Source of the DNA: an uncultured Chloroflexales bacterium | Lineage (GTDB): Bacteria; Chloroflexota; Chloroflexia; Chloroflexales; Chloroflexaceae | Assembly: GCA_937918935.1 (NCBI GenBank) | Contig: CAKZSI010000030.1 | Location: 148,878 to 212,877 of the forward strand | Reading direction: 5' to 3' | DNA: 64,000 nucleotides | Shown here: one piece after another, positions 45,469-55,824 of the stretch | Numbering within the stretch: position 1 is the stretch's first letter | How the letters are laid out: every line of letters begins with the position of its first letter | The notes under the pieces: generated by a model | Told to the model about the DNA's origin: nothing | Seen by the model: only the letters and a program-made list of their open reading frames with translations | Databases searched by the model: none | Made by a program: the position numbers and the translations under genes

Positions 45469-45900
45469 CTAACGCGGCGACCAGACTTTCGGCTGCTGCG
45501 CAGCGTGGGGATGACGCGGCCCGGCGTAGATGCGCAGCTTGGTCAAGAGATGACGACCCATCCGGTTCTTGGGCAACATACCTTTTACCGCGTTGCGCAG
45601 AATGCGGTCGGGATGTTTAGCCAGCATCATTTTATAGGGGGTGGCCTTCAGCCCCCCCGGATAGCCGGTGTGCCGGTAGTAGATCTTTTGATCGGCCTTC
45701 TTCCCCGTGATCTTGATCTTCTCGCAGTTGACCACGATCACAAAGTCACCGCCGTCGATCGAAGGGGTGTACGTCGGCTTATGCTTCCCGCGAAGCAGGG
45801 TAGCGATCTGGGTCGCCAGACGCCCCAGCACCTGGTCAGTGGCATCAACCACGTACCAGTCACGCTGGACTTCAGCAGGTCTTTGGTGATAGGTTTTCAC
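45469..45900 (-). CDS. rplM: 50S ribosomal protein L13
   Basis: 143 residues. [32 protein letters not shown] at the N-terminus, [18 protein letters not shown], and the [24 protein letters not shown] signature near 105-128. It heads the L13-S9 pair. The 116 bases to truA show nothing notable. Confidence 0.98.
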   Translation of the reverse strand: MKTYHQRPAEVQRDWYVVDATDQVLGRLATQIATLLRGKHKPTYTPSIDGGDFVIVVNCEKIKITGKKADQKIYYRHTGYPGGLKATPYKMMLAKHPDRILRNAVKGMLPKNRMGRHLLTKLRIYAGPRHPHAAQQPKVWSPR

Positions 45901-46016
45901 TGTGATTTATCCTTGTCTTTTCGTTGCATCAGGGGCGTCAAATGGCTTACTTGCGGGAGAGCCACGACCTCCCGGACCCTCCCGCCTGCGGCGGCCCGGT
46001 ATGCGTCCCGCCGGGC

Positions 46017-46793
46017 TTAGTCATCGTCCCAGCGCAGCAGGGTTGGCGGATAGCTCACCGACGTCAGGGTCAACCCGTGCGGCGCCGCGGTTGGCCCGGC
46101 GGCTTTCCGCTCACGCCCCTCCAGCACCTGCTGGAACTCCGTCACGCGCATCCGCCCCCGCCCGACCTGCAACACGGTGCCAACGATGACGCGCACCATG
46201 TGCTGCAAAAAAGCATTCGCCGCCAGATCCACGGCGATCAGCACGCGCCCGAAGATTTCTACCTCCCCCAATCGCGCCTGATATACGGTGCGCACAGTGC
46301 TCTTCTGTTCCGCTGATGGCGCAGTGAACGCGGCGAAGTCGTGGGTCCCTTCCAGCAGCGTCAGCGCCTCGGCCATTGCCGCCACATCGAGAGGTTGTTC
46401 AACGTGGAGGGCGAGGTGGCGCAGCGTCGGCAGTGGTGCCGGGTTGTTGTCGATCAGGTAACGATAGTCGCGCCGTACAGCACTACGGCGGGCGTGAAAC
46501 TCAGCACTCACCTCGCGCGCTGCCAGCACGCGCACATCATCGGGCAAGAGGGCGTTCATACCACGCATGATCGTTGCGAGCACGTGGCGCGTTTCGCTGC
46601 GCACATTGGCCACCTGACCATGCGCGTGCACACCTGCGTCGGTGCGCCCTGCCAGGGTGAAGCGCCGGCGTTCCTGGGTCAGTTCCTCCCAGGCCCCCTC
46701 AAGCGCACCTTGCACCGAACGGCCCTGGTTCTGGAACTGCGAGCCGACAAAATCGGCGCCGTCGTAGGCCAGCAGCAGTGCAATGTTTCGCAC
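46017..46793 (-). CDS. truA: tRNA pseudouridine(38-40) synthase TruA
   Basis: 258 residues. [23 protein letters not shown] at the start, catalytic Asp52 in [14 protein letters not shown] and the RRDYRYLI segment. GTG start at 46793 shares its first base with the rplQ stop (TAGTG), so translation is coupled. rplQ-truA-rplM-rpsI is a common order; the ecfT/ecfA genes often found between rplQ and truA are absent. Confidence 0.96.
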   Translation of the reverse strand: MRNIALLLAYDGADFVGSQFQNQGRSVQGALEGAWEELTQERRRFTLAGRTDAGVHAHGQVANVRSETRHVLATIMRGMNALLPDDVRVLAAREVSAEFHARRSAVRRDYRYLIDNNPAPLPTLRHLALHVEQPLDVAAMAEALTLLEGTHDFAAFTAPSAEQKSTVRTVYQARLGEVEIFGRVLIAVDLAANAFLQHMVRVIVGTVLQVGRGRMRVTEFQQVLEGRERKAAGPTAAPHGLTLTSVSYPPTLLRWDDD

Positions 46794-47143
46794 TAGACCA
46801 GTTCAATAATTGCCATCTCCGCACCATCGCCCCTGCGCGGGCCAAGCTTTGTGATGCGAGTATAGCCGCCATTGCGGCCGCCGTAATCCTGCGGCGCGAA
46901 GGTGAAGAGTTTACGCATCGCATCTTTGCTGGCCAGTTTCGAGAGGGCCATGCGCCGGGAATGTGGCGTGTCCTCGCGAGCGATCGTAATCAGTCGCTCC
47001 ATCTCCGGCTGCACCGCCCTGGCTTTGGCCATGGTGGTCGTGATCTTGCGATGCTCAATCAGCGCAATCATCAAGTTGCGGTACAGCGCCTTACGGTGCT
47101 CATACGAGCGCCCCAGCAACTTACCGGCATGTCGGTGTCGCAT
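46793..47143 (-). CDS. rplQ: 50S ribosomal protein L17
   Basis: 116 residues: [41 protein letters not shown] is the L17 signature. Its C-terminal part ([23 protein letters not shown]) is intact. It follows rpoA after a 303-base gap filled with repeats. Confidence 0.98.
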   Translation of the reverse strand: MRHRHAGKLLGRSYEHRKALYRNLMIALIEHRKITTTMAKARAVQPEMERLITIAREDTPHSRRMALSKLASKDAMRKLFTFAPQDYGGRNGGYTRITKLGPRRGDGAEMAIIELV

Positions 47144-47446
47144 TCTATCCTCACTCTAGATGTCAGTGTCGGCGAAGTCACTCACTGGCGTGAACAAGGC
47201 CGATCAGGATAAGTGGGGAAACCTGGTTTCCCCGCGCCCCTGCCCGCCGGCCTGGGGCGGAACTAGCGGTTCCCCGCGCCCCTGCCCGCCGACCTGGGGC
47301 GGAACTAGCGGTTCCCCCCGCCTCTGCCTGCGACGAGCGTTCGGGTGAGACTCCCGGGGGTTCCCCGCGCGCGTGGGAGGATCCGCTGCCCCGACCGCCG
47401 CTTCAGCCCCGACGGCGGGGGTTCCCCGCGCGCGTGGGAGGATCCC
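47144..47446. repeat. Repeat-filled gap between rpoA and rplQ
   Basis: Contains a perfect family A core (47215-47233), three units of a 42-base tandem repeat beginning TTCCCC at 47228, 47270 and 47312 (two good copies and one decayed), and the 29-base repeat pair listed separately. No gene is visible in these 303 bases. Confidence 0.8.
47356..47445. repeat. Two identical 29-bp repeats separated by 32 bp (CRISPR type I-E-like geometry)
   Basis: Copies at 47356-47384 and 47417-47445 are identical; the intervening 32 bases (47385-47416) are unrelated. The repeat contains GGTTCCCCGCGCGCG and ends GGGAGGATCC, which resembles type I-E CRISPR repeats (GTTCCCCGC...GGGGxTGAxCC), and the 61-base period is the type I-E period. 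There are only two units, no cas genes and no recognisable leader. The second copy ends one base before the rpoA stop codon. An origin from the neighbouring GC-rich tandem repeats is also possible. Confidence 0.5.
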
Positions 47447-48397
47447 TCACTCACTGGCGACAATTGTCGGTCGCGGGATAAAGCCGCGCTCATTCAGCTT
47501 ATCGCGGATCTCCTCCATCGATTTCTGCCCCAGATTACGCACGGAGAGCAGGGCCTTCTCGTCCATCTGCAGCACCTGCCCGACGCGGGTAATATCGGCG
47601 CGCTTCAGGCAGTTATACGTGCGCGTCGAGAGATCGAGTTCTTCGATTGGCGTATCGTACACATCGGCCGGGATGGTCAATCCATTCGGCGCGGGCGGCG
47701 CCTCGGGTTCAACCGCCAGGCGGTTGAAGTCGGCGATGGTCTGGCTGTACTGCACCAGCACCTGAGCCGCCTGGCCCAGGGCATCCCCTGGTTTCAAGGT
47801 CCCATCGGTCCAGACCTCGATCAGCAAACGATCGTAGTCCGTCGCCTGACCGATGCGGGTATTCTCGACCAGATAGTTCACCCGCGGCACGGGGGTAAAC
47901 ATCGCGTCCACAGGAATCTCACCCAGAGGCAACATCGGGCGCTCGTCGGCTGCCAGGTACCCTCGTCCACGTTCGATGGTCAATTCAAGTTCAAGCCGCG
48001 CATCGTCGGTGTCGAGCGTGCAGAGGTAGTGATGTGGATTAACCACCTCACAATCCGGGGGCAGATCGATATCCGCCGCGGTCACCGGTCCGGCGCCGCG
48101 TTTACTGAGCAGCGCAGTAACCGGCTCGGTCGCGGTGGAACGAACCCGCACCCCCTTGATGTTCAGCACCAACTCGGTAATATCTTCACGCATGCCTTCG
48201 ATGGTGGCAAAATCGTGAAACACCCCATCAATTCTGATCCTGGTGATCGCCGACCCCGGAATGGCCGAAAGCAGTACACGTCGCAACGCATTGCCCAGCG
48301 TATGCCCGTATCCAGGGTCGAGCGGCTCGATCTTGAAGCGCCCATAATTATCTGCGGACTCCACCACCTCAATTTTGGGCATGGCGATGTCCAGCAT
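47447..48397 (-). CDS. rpoA: DNA-directed RNA polymerase subunit alpha
   Basis: 316 residues. The N-terminal dimerisation domain has FKIEPLDPGYGHTLGNALRRVLLSAIPG, and the C-terminal domain (about 255-316) has YNCLKRADITRVGQVLQMDEKALLSVRNLGQKSMEEI, the helix-hairpin-helix that contacts UP elements. ATG 48397 has GGAGG six bases upstream; the longer frame is unlikely. Last core gene of the alpha cluster before rplQ. Confidence 0.98.
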   Translation of the reverse strand: MLDIAMPKIEVVESADNYGRFKIEPLDPGYGHTLGNALRRVLLSAIPGSAITRIRIDGVFHDFATIEGMREDITELVLNIKGVRVRSTATEPVTALLSKRGAGPVTAADIDLPPDCEVVNPHHYLCTLDTDDARLELELTIERGRGYLAADERPMLPLGEIPVDAMFTPVPRVNYLVENTRIGQATDYDRLLIEVWTDGTLKPGDALGQAAQVLVQYSQTIADFNRLAVEPEAPPAPNGLTIPADVYDTPIEELDLSTRTYNCLKRADITRVGQVLQMDEKALLSVRNLGQKSMEEIRDKLNERGFIPRPTIVASE

Positions 48398-48719
48398 GGC
48401 ACGCCTCCTTACCTGTATCCAACACAGCAACCAGCCGGGAAAGGAGTCATAGCCGCGTAAGGGCGCCGTGCCGACCCTTTCCCATGCTGGCCCAGATCTG
48501 AGATCTTACGACATAGCTTCGATGCACGGCAGGTTGCGCCCCCGCTCGGGAAAGGCACAAAGGGCTGCGCCCTTCGCGATCCGTTTGTTGCACCCGCGGT
48601 GGCGGTCCACGTCTGGCTGGGCCGGGACGCGCACCTACCTCGGGCGCAACAAAGGGCGCTTGCGAGGAGGCTCCGCCTCCCTGCGCCTCTCCCAACAGGA
48701 ACGTAGATGTGCACCATGT
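48398..48719. other. Spacer between rpsD and rpoA
   Basis: 322 bases without a gene. Small hairpins of the spacer-repeat type are visible: AAGGGC-TGC-GCCCTT (about 48557-48571) and GGAGGC-TCC-GCCTCC (about 48666-48680). No promoter pair is convincing. Confidence 0.5.
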
Positions 48720-49340
48720 CTAACGACTGTAGAACTCAACGATCAACTGCTCATTAATGCCGGCCTCGGCATCTTCGCGGCGGGGCAGCGCCACCACGGT
48801 CCCGGAGAGATTTGCCGCATCGAGGCGCAGCCAGTCTGGAGCGCGATGTTTGTTGAGCACACCGCTATCCACCAGATTTTTGAAATAGGTGCGGCGGCGG
48901 CTCTCCGGTCGCACGGCGATAACCTGACCAACCTTGACCGTAAACGAGGGAATACTCGTCTTCCGGCCATCGACCACAATATGGCCGTGGTTCACCAATT
49001 GCCGGGCCTGGGCCCGGGTAGTAGCAAGGCCCAGCCGGTAGACCACATTATCAAGGCGCCGCTCCAGCAAACTCAGCAAGTACTCCCCGGTCACTCCGCT
49101 GCGGCGCGCGGCTTGCTCGAAAGTCCGGCGAAATTGCCGTTCGAGCACGCCGTACATGTATTTGGCCTTCTGCTTTTCCTGCAACTGCAAGCCATAATCG
49201 GAGACCTGGCGCCGCTTTGCCGACGGACCGTGCTGTCCAGGCGGGAACGGTCGCCTGGTCAGGATGCGTTGCCCTTTTTCGGTAATGCCAATGCCAAGGC
49301 GCCGGCTCACTTTGCCGACGGGGCCTGTATAACGCGCCAT
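48720..49340 (-). CDS. rpsD: 30S ribosomal protein S4
   Basis: 206 residues. The form lacks the N-terminal zinc Cys cluster ([22 protein letters not shown]). [25 protein letters not shown] and the S4 RNA-binding domain [33 protein letters not shown] about 98-130 follow. ATG 49340 gives the standard length; the frame extends upstream without homology. Confidence 0.98.
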   Translation of the reverse strand: MARYTGPVGKVSRRLGIGITEKGQRILTRRPFPPGQHGPSAKRRQVSDYGLQLQEKQKAKYMYGVLERQFRRTFEQAARRSGVTGEYLLSLLERRLDNVVYRLGLATTRAQARQLVNHGHIVVDGRKTSIPSFTVKVGQVIAVRPESRRRTYFKNLVDSGVLNKHRAPDWLRLDAANLSGTVVALPRREDAEAGINEQLIVEFYSR

Positions 49341-49678
49341 ATGTTCTTCTATGCCTCCCGTAGCGCGGGGCGTTCCAGCATGCTGGCCGGAAACCCGCCT
49401 GATCATCAAACGCGATATGATGGGCGCTCTACCACCGTAGGGGGCGCCAGGGCGCTGGCGCAAGGCCGTGTGAGCGGGCCTGCAAACGGCCAGGACGACA
49501 CGCCCAGGATCACGCCCTCACCCCGCGGTACCATCTACGGTCATCGTATCGCACCAGTGTCGCCGGGCGCGACAGACGCACGGTTACAAGCGCGTGCAGA
49601 CATTTCCTTCGATGGTTACACTGACCGCTAGTTGGAGCAACCAGGCTTCCCCAAGCCCCTATCCGAGCGAACACCTCT
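49341..49678. other. Spacer between rpsK and rpsD
   Basis: 338 bases; no gene, no clear terminator. A degenerate family A-like string (GGAGCAACCAGGCTTCCCC, 49634-49652) lies near the right end. A leader for S4 autoregulation could be here, but I see no recognisable structure. Confidence 0.4.
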
Positions 49679-50095
49679 CTACACACGACGGCGCTTGGGT
49701 GGGCGGCACCCGTTGTGGGGAATGGGCGTCACATCGGTAATCGCCGTCACCTGCAGACCGGCTGATTGCAGCGAGCGAATCGCCGCCTCGCGGCCCGACC
49801 CCGGCCCCTTCACAAAGACCTCGAGCGAGCGCATCCCATTTTCCATCGCCTTGCGGGCCGCCGCATCAGCGGTGACCTGCGCCGCATAGGGCGTACTCTT
49901 GCGCGAACCTTTGAAGCCGCTCTGGCCGGCGCTGGCCCAGCAGATCACCGCGCCCTGCGGGTCGGTGATCGTCACGATCGTATTGTTAAAGGTGCTGAGA
50001 ATATGGGCCTGACCGCGCGGCACATTCTTGCGCTCACGGCGCTTACCGCGCTGCCGGCTGGCCGCTGCACCTGATTTCTGTCCCTTTGGGGGCAT
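49679..50095 (-). CDS. rpsK: 30S ribosomal protein S11
   Basis: 138 residues. The core includes [43 protein letters not shown]; the C-terminal [20 protein letters not shown] is invariant for S11. The N-terminal 20 residues are a Lys/Arg/Gln-rich extension. It follows rpsM by 146 bases. Confidence 0.98.
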   Translation of the reverse strand: MPPKGQKSGAAASRQRGKRRERKNVPRGQAHILSTFNNTIVTITDPQGAVICWASAGQSGFKGSRKSTPYAAQVTADAAARKAMENGMRSLEVFVKGPGSGREAAIRSLQSAGLQVTAITDVTPIPHNGCRPPKRRRV

Positions 50096-50241
50096 GCCAT
50101 GCTCCTTGACACACAGTTGGCACAGGCAGGCAACTCCTCGCCCACCTGTGCGCGTGGTTGCTATCGGCTATTGCGAGAGACGCTACGCGAGCGCGGGACG
50201 GCTCGCGCCTGGCGGCCGGGGGCGCATCGCCGCTGGCCGGC

Positions 50242-50622
50242 CTACTTCCTGGTCTTCTTCTTAATCCCGATCGCCTGGCCACGGCGGCCGCGCCGGGTCC
50301 GTGCATTCGTACGGGTGCGCTGGCCGCGGACGGGCATACCGCGGCGGTGGCGCAGGCCACGGTAGCACCCGATGTCCATCAGCCGCTTGATGTTCAACTG
50401 CACCTCGCGGCGCAGATCACCCTCCACGCGGTACTCACGGTCAACCACCTCGCGGATGCGGGCGACCTCCTCTTCGGTCAGATCGCGCACCCGGGCGTCG
50501 GGATTGACCTGGGCCTTGCGCAACACCTCGGCCCCATTCGATCGACCGATCCCGTAGATATAGGTGATGGCGATCCCAACTTTCTTGTTGCGGGGAATAT
50601 CAACCCCGGCGATACGTGCCAT
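50242..50622 (-). CDS. rpsM: 30S ribosomal protein S13
   Basis: 126 residues: [27 protein letters not shown] at the start and the [27 protein letters not shown] block near the C-terminus, with a basic KKKTRK end. ATG 50622 is chosen; the open frame upstream has no family similarity. Confidence 0.98.
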   Translation of the reverse strand: MARIAGVDIPRNKKVGIAITYIYGIGRSNGAEVLRKAQVNPDARVRDLTEEEVARIREVVDREYRVEGDLRREVQLNIKRLMDIGCYRGLRHRRGMPVRGQRTRTNARTRRGRRGQAIGIKKKTRK

Positions 50623-50785
50623 GCACTTCCTCGTAACTCTAACCTGCTCGCGGCCCTCGCCGCCAGACGTTCCGAACTTGAACAATGTTTCAGCATCGGC
50701 GTTCCGGCTTGACGACCGCTTCACCGCTCCACATCAGCCTGGTGTGGAGGTCAGGACCAGTCCGTCAAACAGGTTGAGCCGTGCC

Positions 50786-50902
50786 TCACCCCTGGCGCTG
50801 CTTATGCTTCGGTGTACGCGAGCAGATCACGCGGATCACACCCTTGCGTTTAATCACCTTGCAATACTCGCAGCGGGGCTTGACTGACGCTCGTACTTTC
50901 AC
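50786..50902 (-). CDS. rpmJ: 50S ribosomal protein L36 (short gene)
   Basis: A 38-residue frame starting at GTG 50902: [20 protein letters not shown] and so on, ending in KHKQRQG before TGA. Cys11, Cys14, Cys27 and His32 form the zinc site of the C+ form of L36. Its position between infA and rpsM is the standard one. Confidence 0.96.
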   Translation of the reverse strand: MKVRASVKPRCEYCKVIKRKGVIRVICSRTPKHKQRQG

Positions 50903-50977
50903 AACAGCCTCCCCGCGGCGACATGTCTGCCGCCGAAACAATCTGCGCTTCGCCTGCCAACGCTCATCAAAATTCTG

Positions 50978-51199
50978 TTATTTATACCGGTACGTGATGC
51001 GCCCACGGGTTAGATCGTAAGGTGAAAGTTCAACCAGCACCCGATCACCCTTCAAAATACGAATATAGTTCATGCGCATCTTGCCCGAGATGTGAGCCAG
51101 CACCTCGTGACCGTTTTCCAGTTCAACCCGAAACATCGCATTGGGCAACGGCTCGGTGATGGTACCCTCCATCTCGATCACATCCTTCTTTTTCGACAT
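50978..51199 (-). CDS. infA: Translation initiation factor IF-1
   Basis: 73-residue OB-fold protein: [48 protein letters not shown], then the C-terminal [12 protein letters not shown]. It starts only one base after the adk stop. In many bacteria map lies between adk and infA; it is absent here. Confidence 0.98.
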   Translation of the reverse strand: MSKKKDVIEMEGTITEPLPNAMFRVELENGHEVLAHISGKMRMNYIRILKGDRVLVELSPYDLTRGRITYRYK

Positions 51200-51200
51200 A

Positions 51201-51881
51201 TCACTCCTTCGGCTGCGCCGATGGCTCCAGGAAGCGCCCCAGAGCCTTCAGCATCGCATCGGTCACCCATGCAATATCCTGCTGTCCGTCTATCTCGTGC
51301 AACAGCCCCTGCCGCTGATAGTGCTCGATCAACGGCCTGGTCTGCGTGAAGTACACGTCCAGGCGATGCTGGGCAGTCTCCAGCGAGTCGTCACTCCGCT
51401 GGTAGAGTTTGCCGCCGCATGCATCACAAATTCCCGGCCGGTGGGACGGGAAATAGTATATATTATACGTGGCTCCGCAAACTTTGCAAGTCTGGCGCCC
51501 GGCAATCCGTCGCAGCAGCACCTCGTTGGGCACATGCAGGTAGAGTACGGCATCAATCTTGCCATTATGCTCTGCCAGTGATTCCTGGAGGGCCACGGCC
51601 TGCTCCTGGGTGCGGGGGAAGCCATCGAAGATCACCCCCGCGGCGCAATCGGGCTGGGCCACGCGCTCAAGTATCATGCGGATGACGACCTCGTCCGGGA
51701 CCAGCTCGCCCCGGTCCATGTACGACTTGGCGAGCATACCAAGTTCGGTGCCTTCGCGCAGCGCTGCTCGAAAGAGATCGCCGCTGGCAACGTGGGTCAG
51801 CCCCGTGCGCTCGGCAAGCGTCTTCGCCTGTGTCCCCTTCCCTGCCCCTGGAGGCCCCAGCAAAATCACGTTGATGGTCAT
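51201..51881 (-). CDS. adk: Adenylate kinase (zinc-lid form)
   Basis: 226 residues. P-loop GPPGAGKGT (9-17), the [11 protein letters not shown] motif about 84-94 and a long lid holding CKVC...CDAC, the four-Cys zinc site of Gram-positive-type enzymes. The C-terminal part is slightly longer than usual. It makes ADP from ATP and AMP. It follows secY by 156 bases. Confidence 0.97.
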   Translation of the reverse strand: MTINVILLGPPGAGKGTQAKTLAERTGLTHVASGDLFRAALREGTELGMLAKSYMDRGELVPDEVVIRMILERVAQPDCAAGVIFDGFPRTQEQAVALQESLAEHNGKIDAVLYLHVPNEVLLRRIAGRQTCKVCGATYNIYYFPSHRPGICDACGGKLYQRSDDSLETAQHRLDVYFTQTRPLIEHYQRQGLLHEIDGQQDIAWVTDAMLKALGRFLEPSAQPKE

Positions 51882-52037
51882 AGCAGCGCTCTCTTCACCT
51901 TGCCCCGGACGCTTCGCTGCGTGCCGGCTTGCGAACGGACACCCATTTGTGTAGCGAAGTCAGGTGGCGTGGGTCGCCCGCGAGCCACGCTACGCAGCGA
52001 TGATACCACAAACGCGCCACTTGTGTGGTGGCCTGCG

Positions 52038-53378
52038 TCAGCGGCTGAGAAAGCCTTCGTAGTCGCGCATCACCAGTTGGGCTTCGAGCTGGCGCATCGT
52101 ATCGACCGCCACGCCCACGACGATCAGCAACGCGGTGCTTCCCAGACCGATCTGTAGCCCGGTGATGGATTGGGTGATGAAGGGCAGCACTGCAATCACC
52201 CCGAGGAAGAGCGCTCCGGCCAGGGTGATGCGGTTGAGCACCCGCATCAGGTACTGCTCGGTGTTTTTACCGGGTCGGATGCCCGGGATGAAGCCCCCGT
52301 TGCGCTGCAGGGTCTCCGGGATATCCTGCTGCTGGAACAGCACCAGGGTGTAAAAATAGGTAAAGCCGACGGTCAGCAAAAACAGCAGGGTGATGTAGAC
52401 GATCCCCCCGCCCTGGCCGGTCGGATTGAACGTATTGTAGAAGAAGCCGGCCACTGCGTTCCCAAAGCCAGGGGCGCCGGGGCGGTAGAACCAGGAGGCC
52501 ACCACACCGGGGAAAATAATGATGCTCTGGGCAAAGATGAGCGGGATCATGCCCGCCATGTTGACCTTGAGCGGAATATGGCTGCTCTGCCCGCCGTAGA
52601 CCTTGTTGCCACGCACGCGCTTGGCGTACTGCACGGGAATGCGGCGCTGGCCCTCCTGGATGAGCACGATCCCGACGATAGTCACCAGGGCGATGGCGAT
52701 AAACAGAGCCAGGCCAATGAACGTGCCCACGTCCCCGGTCTGGCTGATCTGTACACCCTGGACAATCACGGCCGGGAGGCGCGAGACGATGCCGCCGAAG
52801 ATGATCACCGAGATGCCCTGGCCGATGCCACGCTCATTGATCAGTTCGCCCATCCACACCAGCAGCATCGTGCCAGCAACCATGCTGGTCAGAATGGTAA
52901 AGGTCGGCAGGAAGTTGTTGACAATATCGAACGGCGTGCGGAAGAGCGACTGGCCGGCGCCAAAGCTGCGCTCAATGGTCAGGGTCTGACCATAGGCCTG
53001 GAGGTAAGCCAGGGGGATAGTCAACCACATCTGATAGCGATTGAGCTTGATCCGCCCCTGCTCGCCCTCGCGCTGCAGTTCCTGGAGCGCGGGGATGAGC
53101 GGCTGGAGCAACTGCATAATGATCGACGCGGTGATATAGGGGTAGACCCCCATCGCCGCCACCGAGAAGTTCTGTAGCGCGCCACCGGCGAAGAGGTTGA
53201 GCAACTGGGCCAACTGGTTGGTGGCCAGGGCCTCCTGAAGCTGGGCCAGTGACGCCGGGTTGATATTCGGCACCGGAATGTGCGCGATCAGGCGGAAGAT
53301 CAGCAACATCCCCAGCGTAAAGAGGATGCGCCGTCGCAGATCGGGCAACTGAATGGCGCGAATGAGAGCCTGAAGCAT
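52038..53378 (-). CDS. secY: Preprotein translocase subunit SecY
   Basis: 446 residues with about ten membrane helices. RILFTLGMLLIFRLIAHIPVPNINP is helix 1 with the plug lead-in. The basic cytoplasmic loops QEGQRRIPVQYAKRV and the conserved GGFIPGIRPGKNTEQYL are present. ATG 53378 has GAGGAA nine bases upstream; a GTG at 53399 would add seven residues. It is the membrane channel for exported proteins, including the lipoproteins in this window. Confidence 0.97.
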   Translation of the reverse strand: MLQALIRAIQLPDLRRRILFTLGMLLIFRLIAHIPVPNINPASLAQLQEALATNQLAQLLNLFAGGALQNFSVAAMGVYPYITASIIMQLLQPLIPALQELQREGEQGRIKLNRYQMWLTIPLAYLQAYGQTLTIERSFGAGQSLFRTPFDIVNNFLPTFTILTSMVAGTMLLVWMGELINERGIGQGISVIIFGGIVSRLPAVIVQGVQISQTGDVGTFIGLALFIAIALVTIVGIVLIQEGQRRIPVQYAKRVRGNKVYGGQSSHIPLKVNMAGMIPLIFAQSIIIFPGVVASWFYRPGAPGFGNAVAGFFYNTFNPTGQGGGIVYITLLFLLTVGFTYFYTLVLFQQQDIPETLQRNGGFIPGIRPGKNTEQYLMRVLNRITLAGALFLGVIAVLPFITQSITGLQIGLGSTALLIVVGVAVDTMRQLEAQLVMRDYEGFLSR

Positions 53379-53486
53379 CGTCGCGTGTTCCTCGCTCACC
53401 GCGCATCCCCGGGGATACGCGGTGAGTTGTTGGCGAATACCCGTAGGGCCAGGAGAAGGCGCGGCTGTTCTATGCTCGGCTGATCG

Positions 53487-54020
53487 TCAACTCGTCTGGG
53501 CGCGGGCCTTCCTGGCCGCGGCGTTGCGCATCGACGGATTGGGCCCCCGGGAGCGGGAATGGCGCTCAATGGTGAGGGGCAGTTCCACCACCGTTCCGCC
53601 GGCGGCCTCGATCTTCTGGCGCGCGCTGGCGCTGAACTTGTGAGCATGCACCGTCAACGGGCCGGTCAGTTCGCCATCGCCGAGGATCTTCACCGGCAGG
53701 GCCTTGCGCCGCACAATCCGCGCCTCCAGCAACGCGGCGGGCGTTACCACCACCTCGGCGGGCCAGGCGGCGAGTCGCCCGACGTTCACCGTCTCATACT
53801 CCACCCGAAAGATATTGGTGAAGCCCCGCTTGAACGGCATGCGCTTGACCAGACGGTTCTGCCCGCCCTCAAAGGTGCGGTACGGCCCGGGGCCGCTGCG
53901 GGACTTCTGGCCCATCATACCTTTACCGGCGGTCTTGCCTTTGCCCGAGCCGTGGCCGCGGCCCACCCGCTTGGACTTCCGATTGGCGCCCTCGGCGGGC
54001 TTCAAGTCGTGCAGTTTCAT
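53487..54020 (-). CDS. rplO: 50S ribosomal protein L15
   Basis: 177 residues, longer than the usual 145-150. [42 protein letters not shown] is the family start, and the core ends at about 145; the extra residues are a basic C-terminal tail ([23 protein letters not shown]). It overlaps rpmD by four bases. Confidence 0.97.
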   Translation of the reverse strand: MKLHDLKPAEGANRKSKRVGRGHGSGKGKTAGKGMMGQKSRSGPGPYRTFEGGQNRLVKRMPFKRGFTNIFRVEYETVNVGRLAAWPAEVVVTPAALLEARIVRRKALPVKILGDGELTGPLTVHAHKFSASARQKIEAAGGTVVELPLTIERHSRSRGPNPSMRNAAARKARAQTS

Positions 54021-54214
54021 GCCGCCACCTCATCGGGAAGCTCTTCAACCTCCACCAGGTGCCGCACTTTGAACAGCATGCCCCGAATGGAGGGATTATC
54101 GGGCCTGATCACCGACTGGCCCAGTTTGCGCAGCCCCAGCGAGCGGATGGTATCCTTCTGGTCCTGCGCATAGCCAATTGTACTCTTGCGATAGGTAATG
54201 CGGAGCTTACTCAT
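54017..54214 (-). CDS. rpmD: 50S ribosomal protein L30
   Basis: 65 residues: [44 protein letters not shown], the single L30 domain, plus a short acidic tail. It overlaps both rpsE and rplO by four bases, so the three are translationally coupled. Confidence 0.97.
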   Translation of the reverse strand: MSKLRITYRKSTIGYAQDQKDTIRSLGLRKLGQSVIRPDNPSIRGMLFKVRHLVEVEELPDEVAA

Positions 54215-54759
54215 ACCGCGGCCTCCTCGCTCGCCGGCGCGCGCCGGCTGCGCCGCGCGGCCAGTTCATGCGGCGTCATATCACGGCGCCGGGCCATCTC
54301 GCTCAGCGAGGTCATTTCGCTCAGGGCCTGGAAGGCCGCTTTGACGACGTTCACCGGATTGTTGCTGCCGTAGACCTTGGAGAGCACATCCTTGATCCCC
54401 GCGGCTTCAACCACCGGGCGAACGCCGCGACCGGCGATCACGCCGGTGCCCGGTGCGGCGGGCCGGATCATGACCCTGGTGGCGGAAAACTTCGCCAGGA
54501 CCTCGTGGGGCACCGTTCCGCCCACCAGCGGCACGCGGATCAGGTTCTTTTTAGCAGCTTCGGTACCCTTGCGGATCGCCTCGGGCACTTCGGCGGCCTT
54601 GCCCATGCCCACACCCACATGGCCCTTGCCATCACCGACGACGACCACCGTGCTGAAGCTGAAGCGCCGGCCGCCCTTCACCACTTTGGACACGCGATTA
54701 ATCTGTACGACGCGCTCTTCAAGATCGAGCCCATCGGGATTGATTCGTTCTCGGTTCAC
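54211..54759 (-). CDS. rpsE: 30S ribosomal protein S5
   Basis: 182 residues: [31 protein letters not shown], then [62 protein letters not shown] 54759 is preferred because GGAGG lies four bases before it; a GTG at 54771 has no such site. The C-terminus has an Arg/Ala-rich extension. Confidence 0.97.
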   Translation of the reverse strand: MNRERINPDGLDLEERVVQINRVSKVVKGGRRFSFSTVVVVGDGKGHVGVGMGKAAEVPEAIRKGTEAAKKNLIRVPLVGGTVPHEVLAKFSATRVMIRPAAPGTGVIAGRGVRPVVEAAGIKDVLSKVYGSNNPVNVVKAAFQALSEMTSLSEMARRRDMTPHELAARRSRRAPASEEAAV

Positions 54760-54782
54760 GCTTCCTCCCACAACGGTGGCGA

Positions 54783-55142
54783 CTAGAAACTCAGGCCGGC
54801 CTCGCGCGCCGCCTCGGCGAGCGCCCTGACGCGCCCGTGGTACTTATAGCCGCCCCGGTCAAACACCACTTTCGTCACCCCGGCTGCCAGCGCGCGCTCG
54901 GCGACGAGGCGCCCGACCAGGGCCGCTTCTTCGGTCTTGGTTTTGCCCTCGCCGCTCCAGCCCTTTTCGGTCGTCGACGCGGCCACCAGCGTACGGCCCT
55001 CCGTATCATTAATGACCTGGGCGTAAATGTGCGCATTGCTGCGGAAGACGCACAGGCGCGGGCGTTCGTGAGTGCCGCTCACGCGCTTGCGCAGGCGCTG
55101 GTGCCGTCGAATGCGCAGTTCGCGCGGAGTTCGCCTACCCAT
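54783..55142 (-). CDS. rplR: 50S ribosomal protein L18
   Basis: 119 residues. [46 protein letters not shown] and the C-terminal [28 protein letters not shown] are diagnostic. It binds 5S rRNA. Standard position between rplF and rpsE. Confidence 0.98.
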   Translation of the reverse strand: MGRRTPRELRIRRHQRLRKRVSGTHERPRLCVFRSNAHIYAQVINDTEGRTLVAASTTEKGWSGEGKTKTEEAALVGRLVAERALAAGVTKVVFDRGGYKYHGRVRALAEAAREAGLSF

Positions 55143-55246
55143 AGTTATGCTACCCTTGCACTAGCGATGGAGACAGCATCCCCCATCGACGAGCATCGGA
55201 CCTGGCGCCGGCGGTTACCTGTCCGGCGCCTGGAACCGCGTGCGTT

Positions 55247-55810
55247 TTACTTGGCCTTACCGGCCTTGCCGGCCTTGCGGCGGATCTTCTCCTCGGCGTA
55301 CTTAATGCCCTTGCCCTTGTAGGGCTCCGGCGGGCGCAGGCTACGGATGCGGGCGGCTTCTTCGCCGACCACCTGCTTATCAATCCCGCGCACCACCAGG
55401 CTCAACGGTTCATTGGCGCTCTTGCGCTCGCCAACCACATACTGCACATTGGGCGGCGGATCGATCCGCACCTGGTGCGAAAAGCCCAGGTTTAGCACCA
55501 GCGTCTGGCCCTCGAGGGCCGCGCGATAGCCGACGCCGTTGATCTCGAGGGCCCGCGTCCAGCCATCGGTCACCCCAACGATCATATTGTTGAGGAGGGT
55601 GCGCGTCAGGCCGTGGAGCGCCTTGTGCTGCTTGTTGTCCGACGGCCGATTGACCGACAACGTGCCATTCTCCTGGGTGATGATCATGTCGGGGTGGAGT
55701 TGCTGGGTCAGGGCGCCTTTCGGCCCCTTGACCGTCACATGGTTCCCCTCCTCGATCGTCACCTGCACACCTTTCGGCACGGCGATCGGCTTTTTTCCAA
55801 TCCGCGACAT
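55247..55810 (-). CDS. rplF: 50S ribosomal protein L6
   Basis: 187 residues with two L6 domains. SRIGKKPIAVPKGVQVTIEEGNHVTVKGPKGALTQQL at the start, and the second-domain signature PEPYKGKGIKYAEEKIRRKAGKAGK at the end. Confidence 0.98.
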   Translation of the reverse strand: MSRIGKKPIAVPKGVQVTIEEGNHVTVKGPKGALTQQLHPDMIITQENGTLSVNRPSDNKQHKALHGLTRTLLNNMIVGVTDGWTRALEINGVGYRAALEGQTLVLNLGFSHQVRIDPPPNVQYVVGERKSANEPLSLVVRGIDKQVVGEEAARIRSLRPPEPYKGKGIKYAEEKIRRKAGKAGKAK

Positions 55811-55824
55811 ATCAGCTTCCTCCC

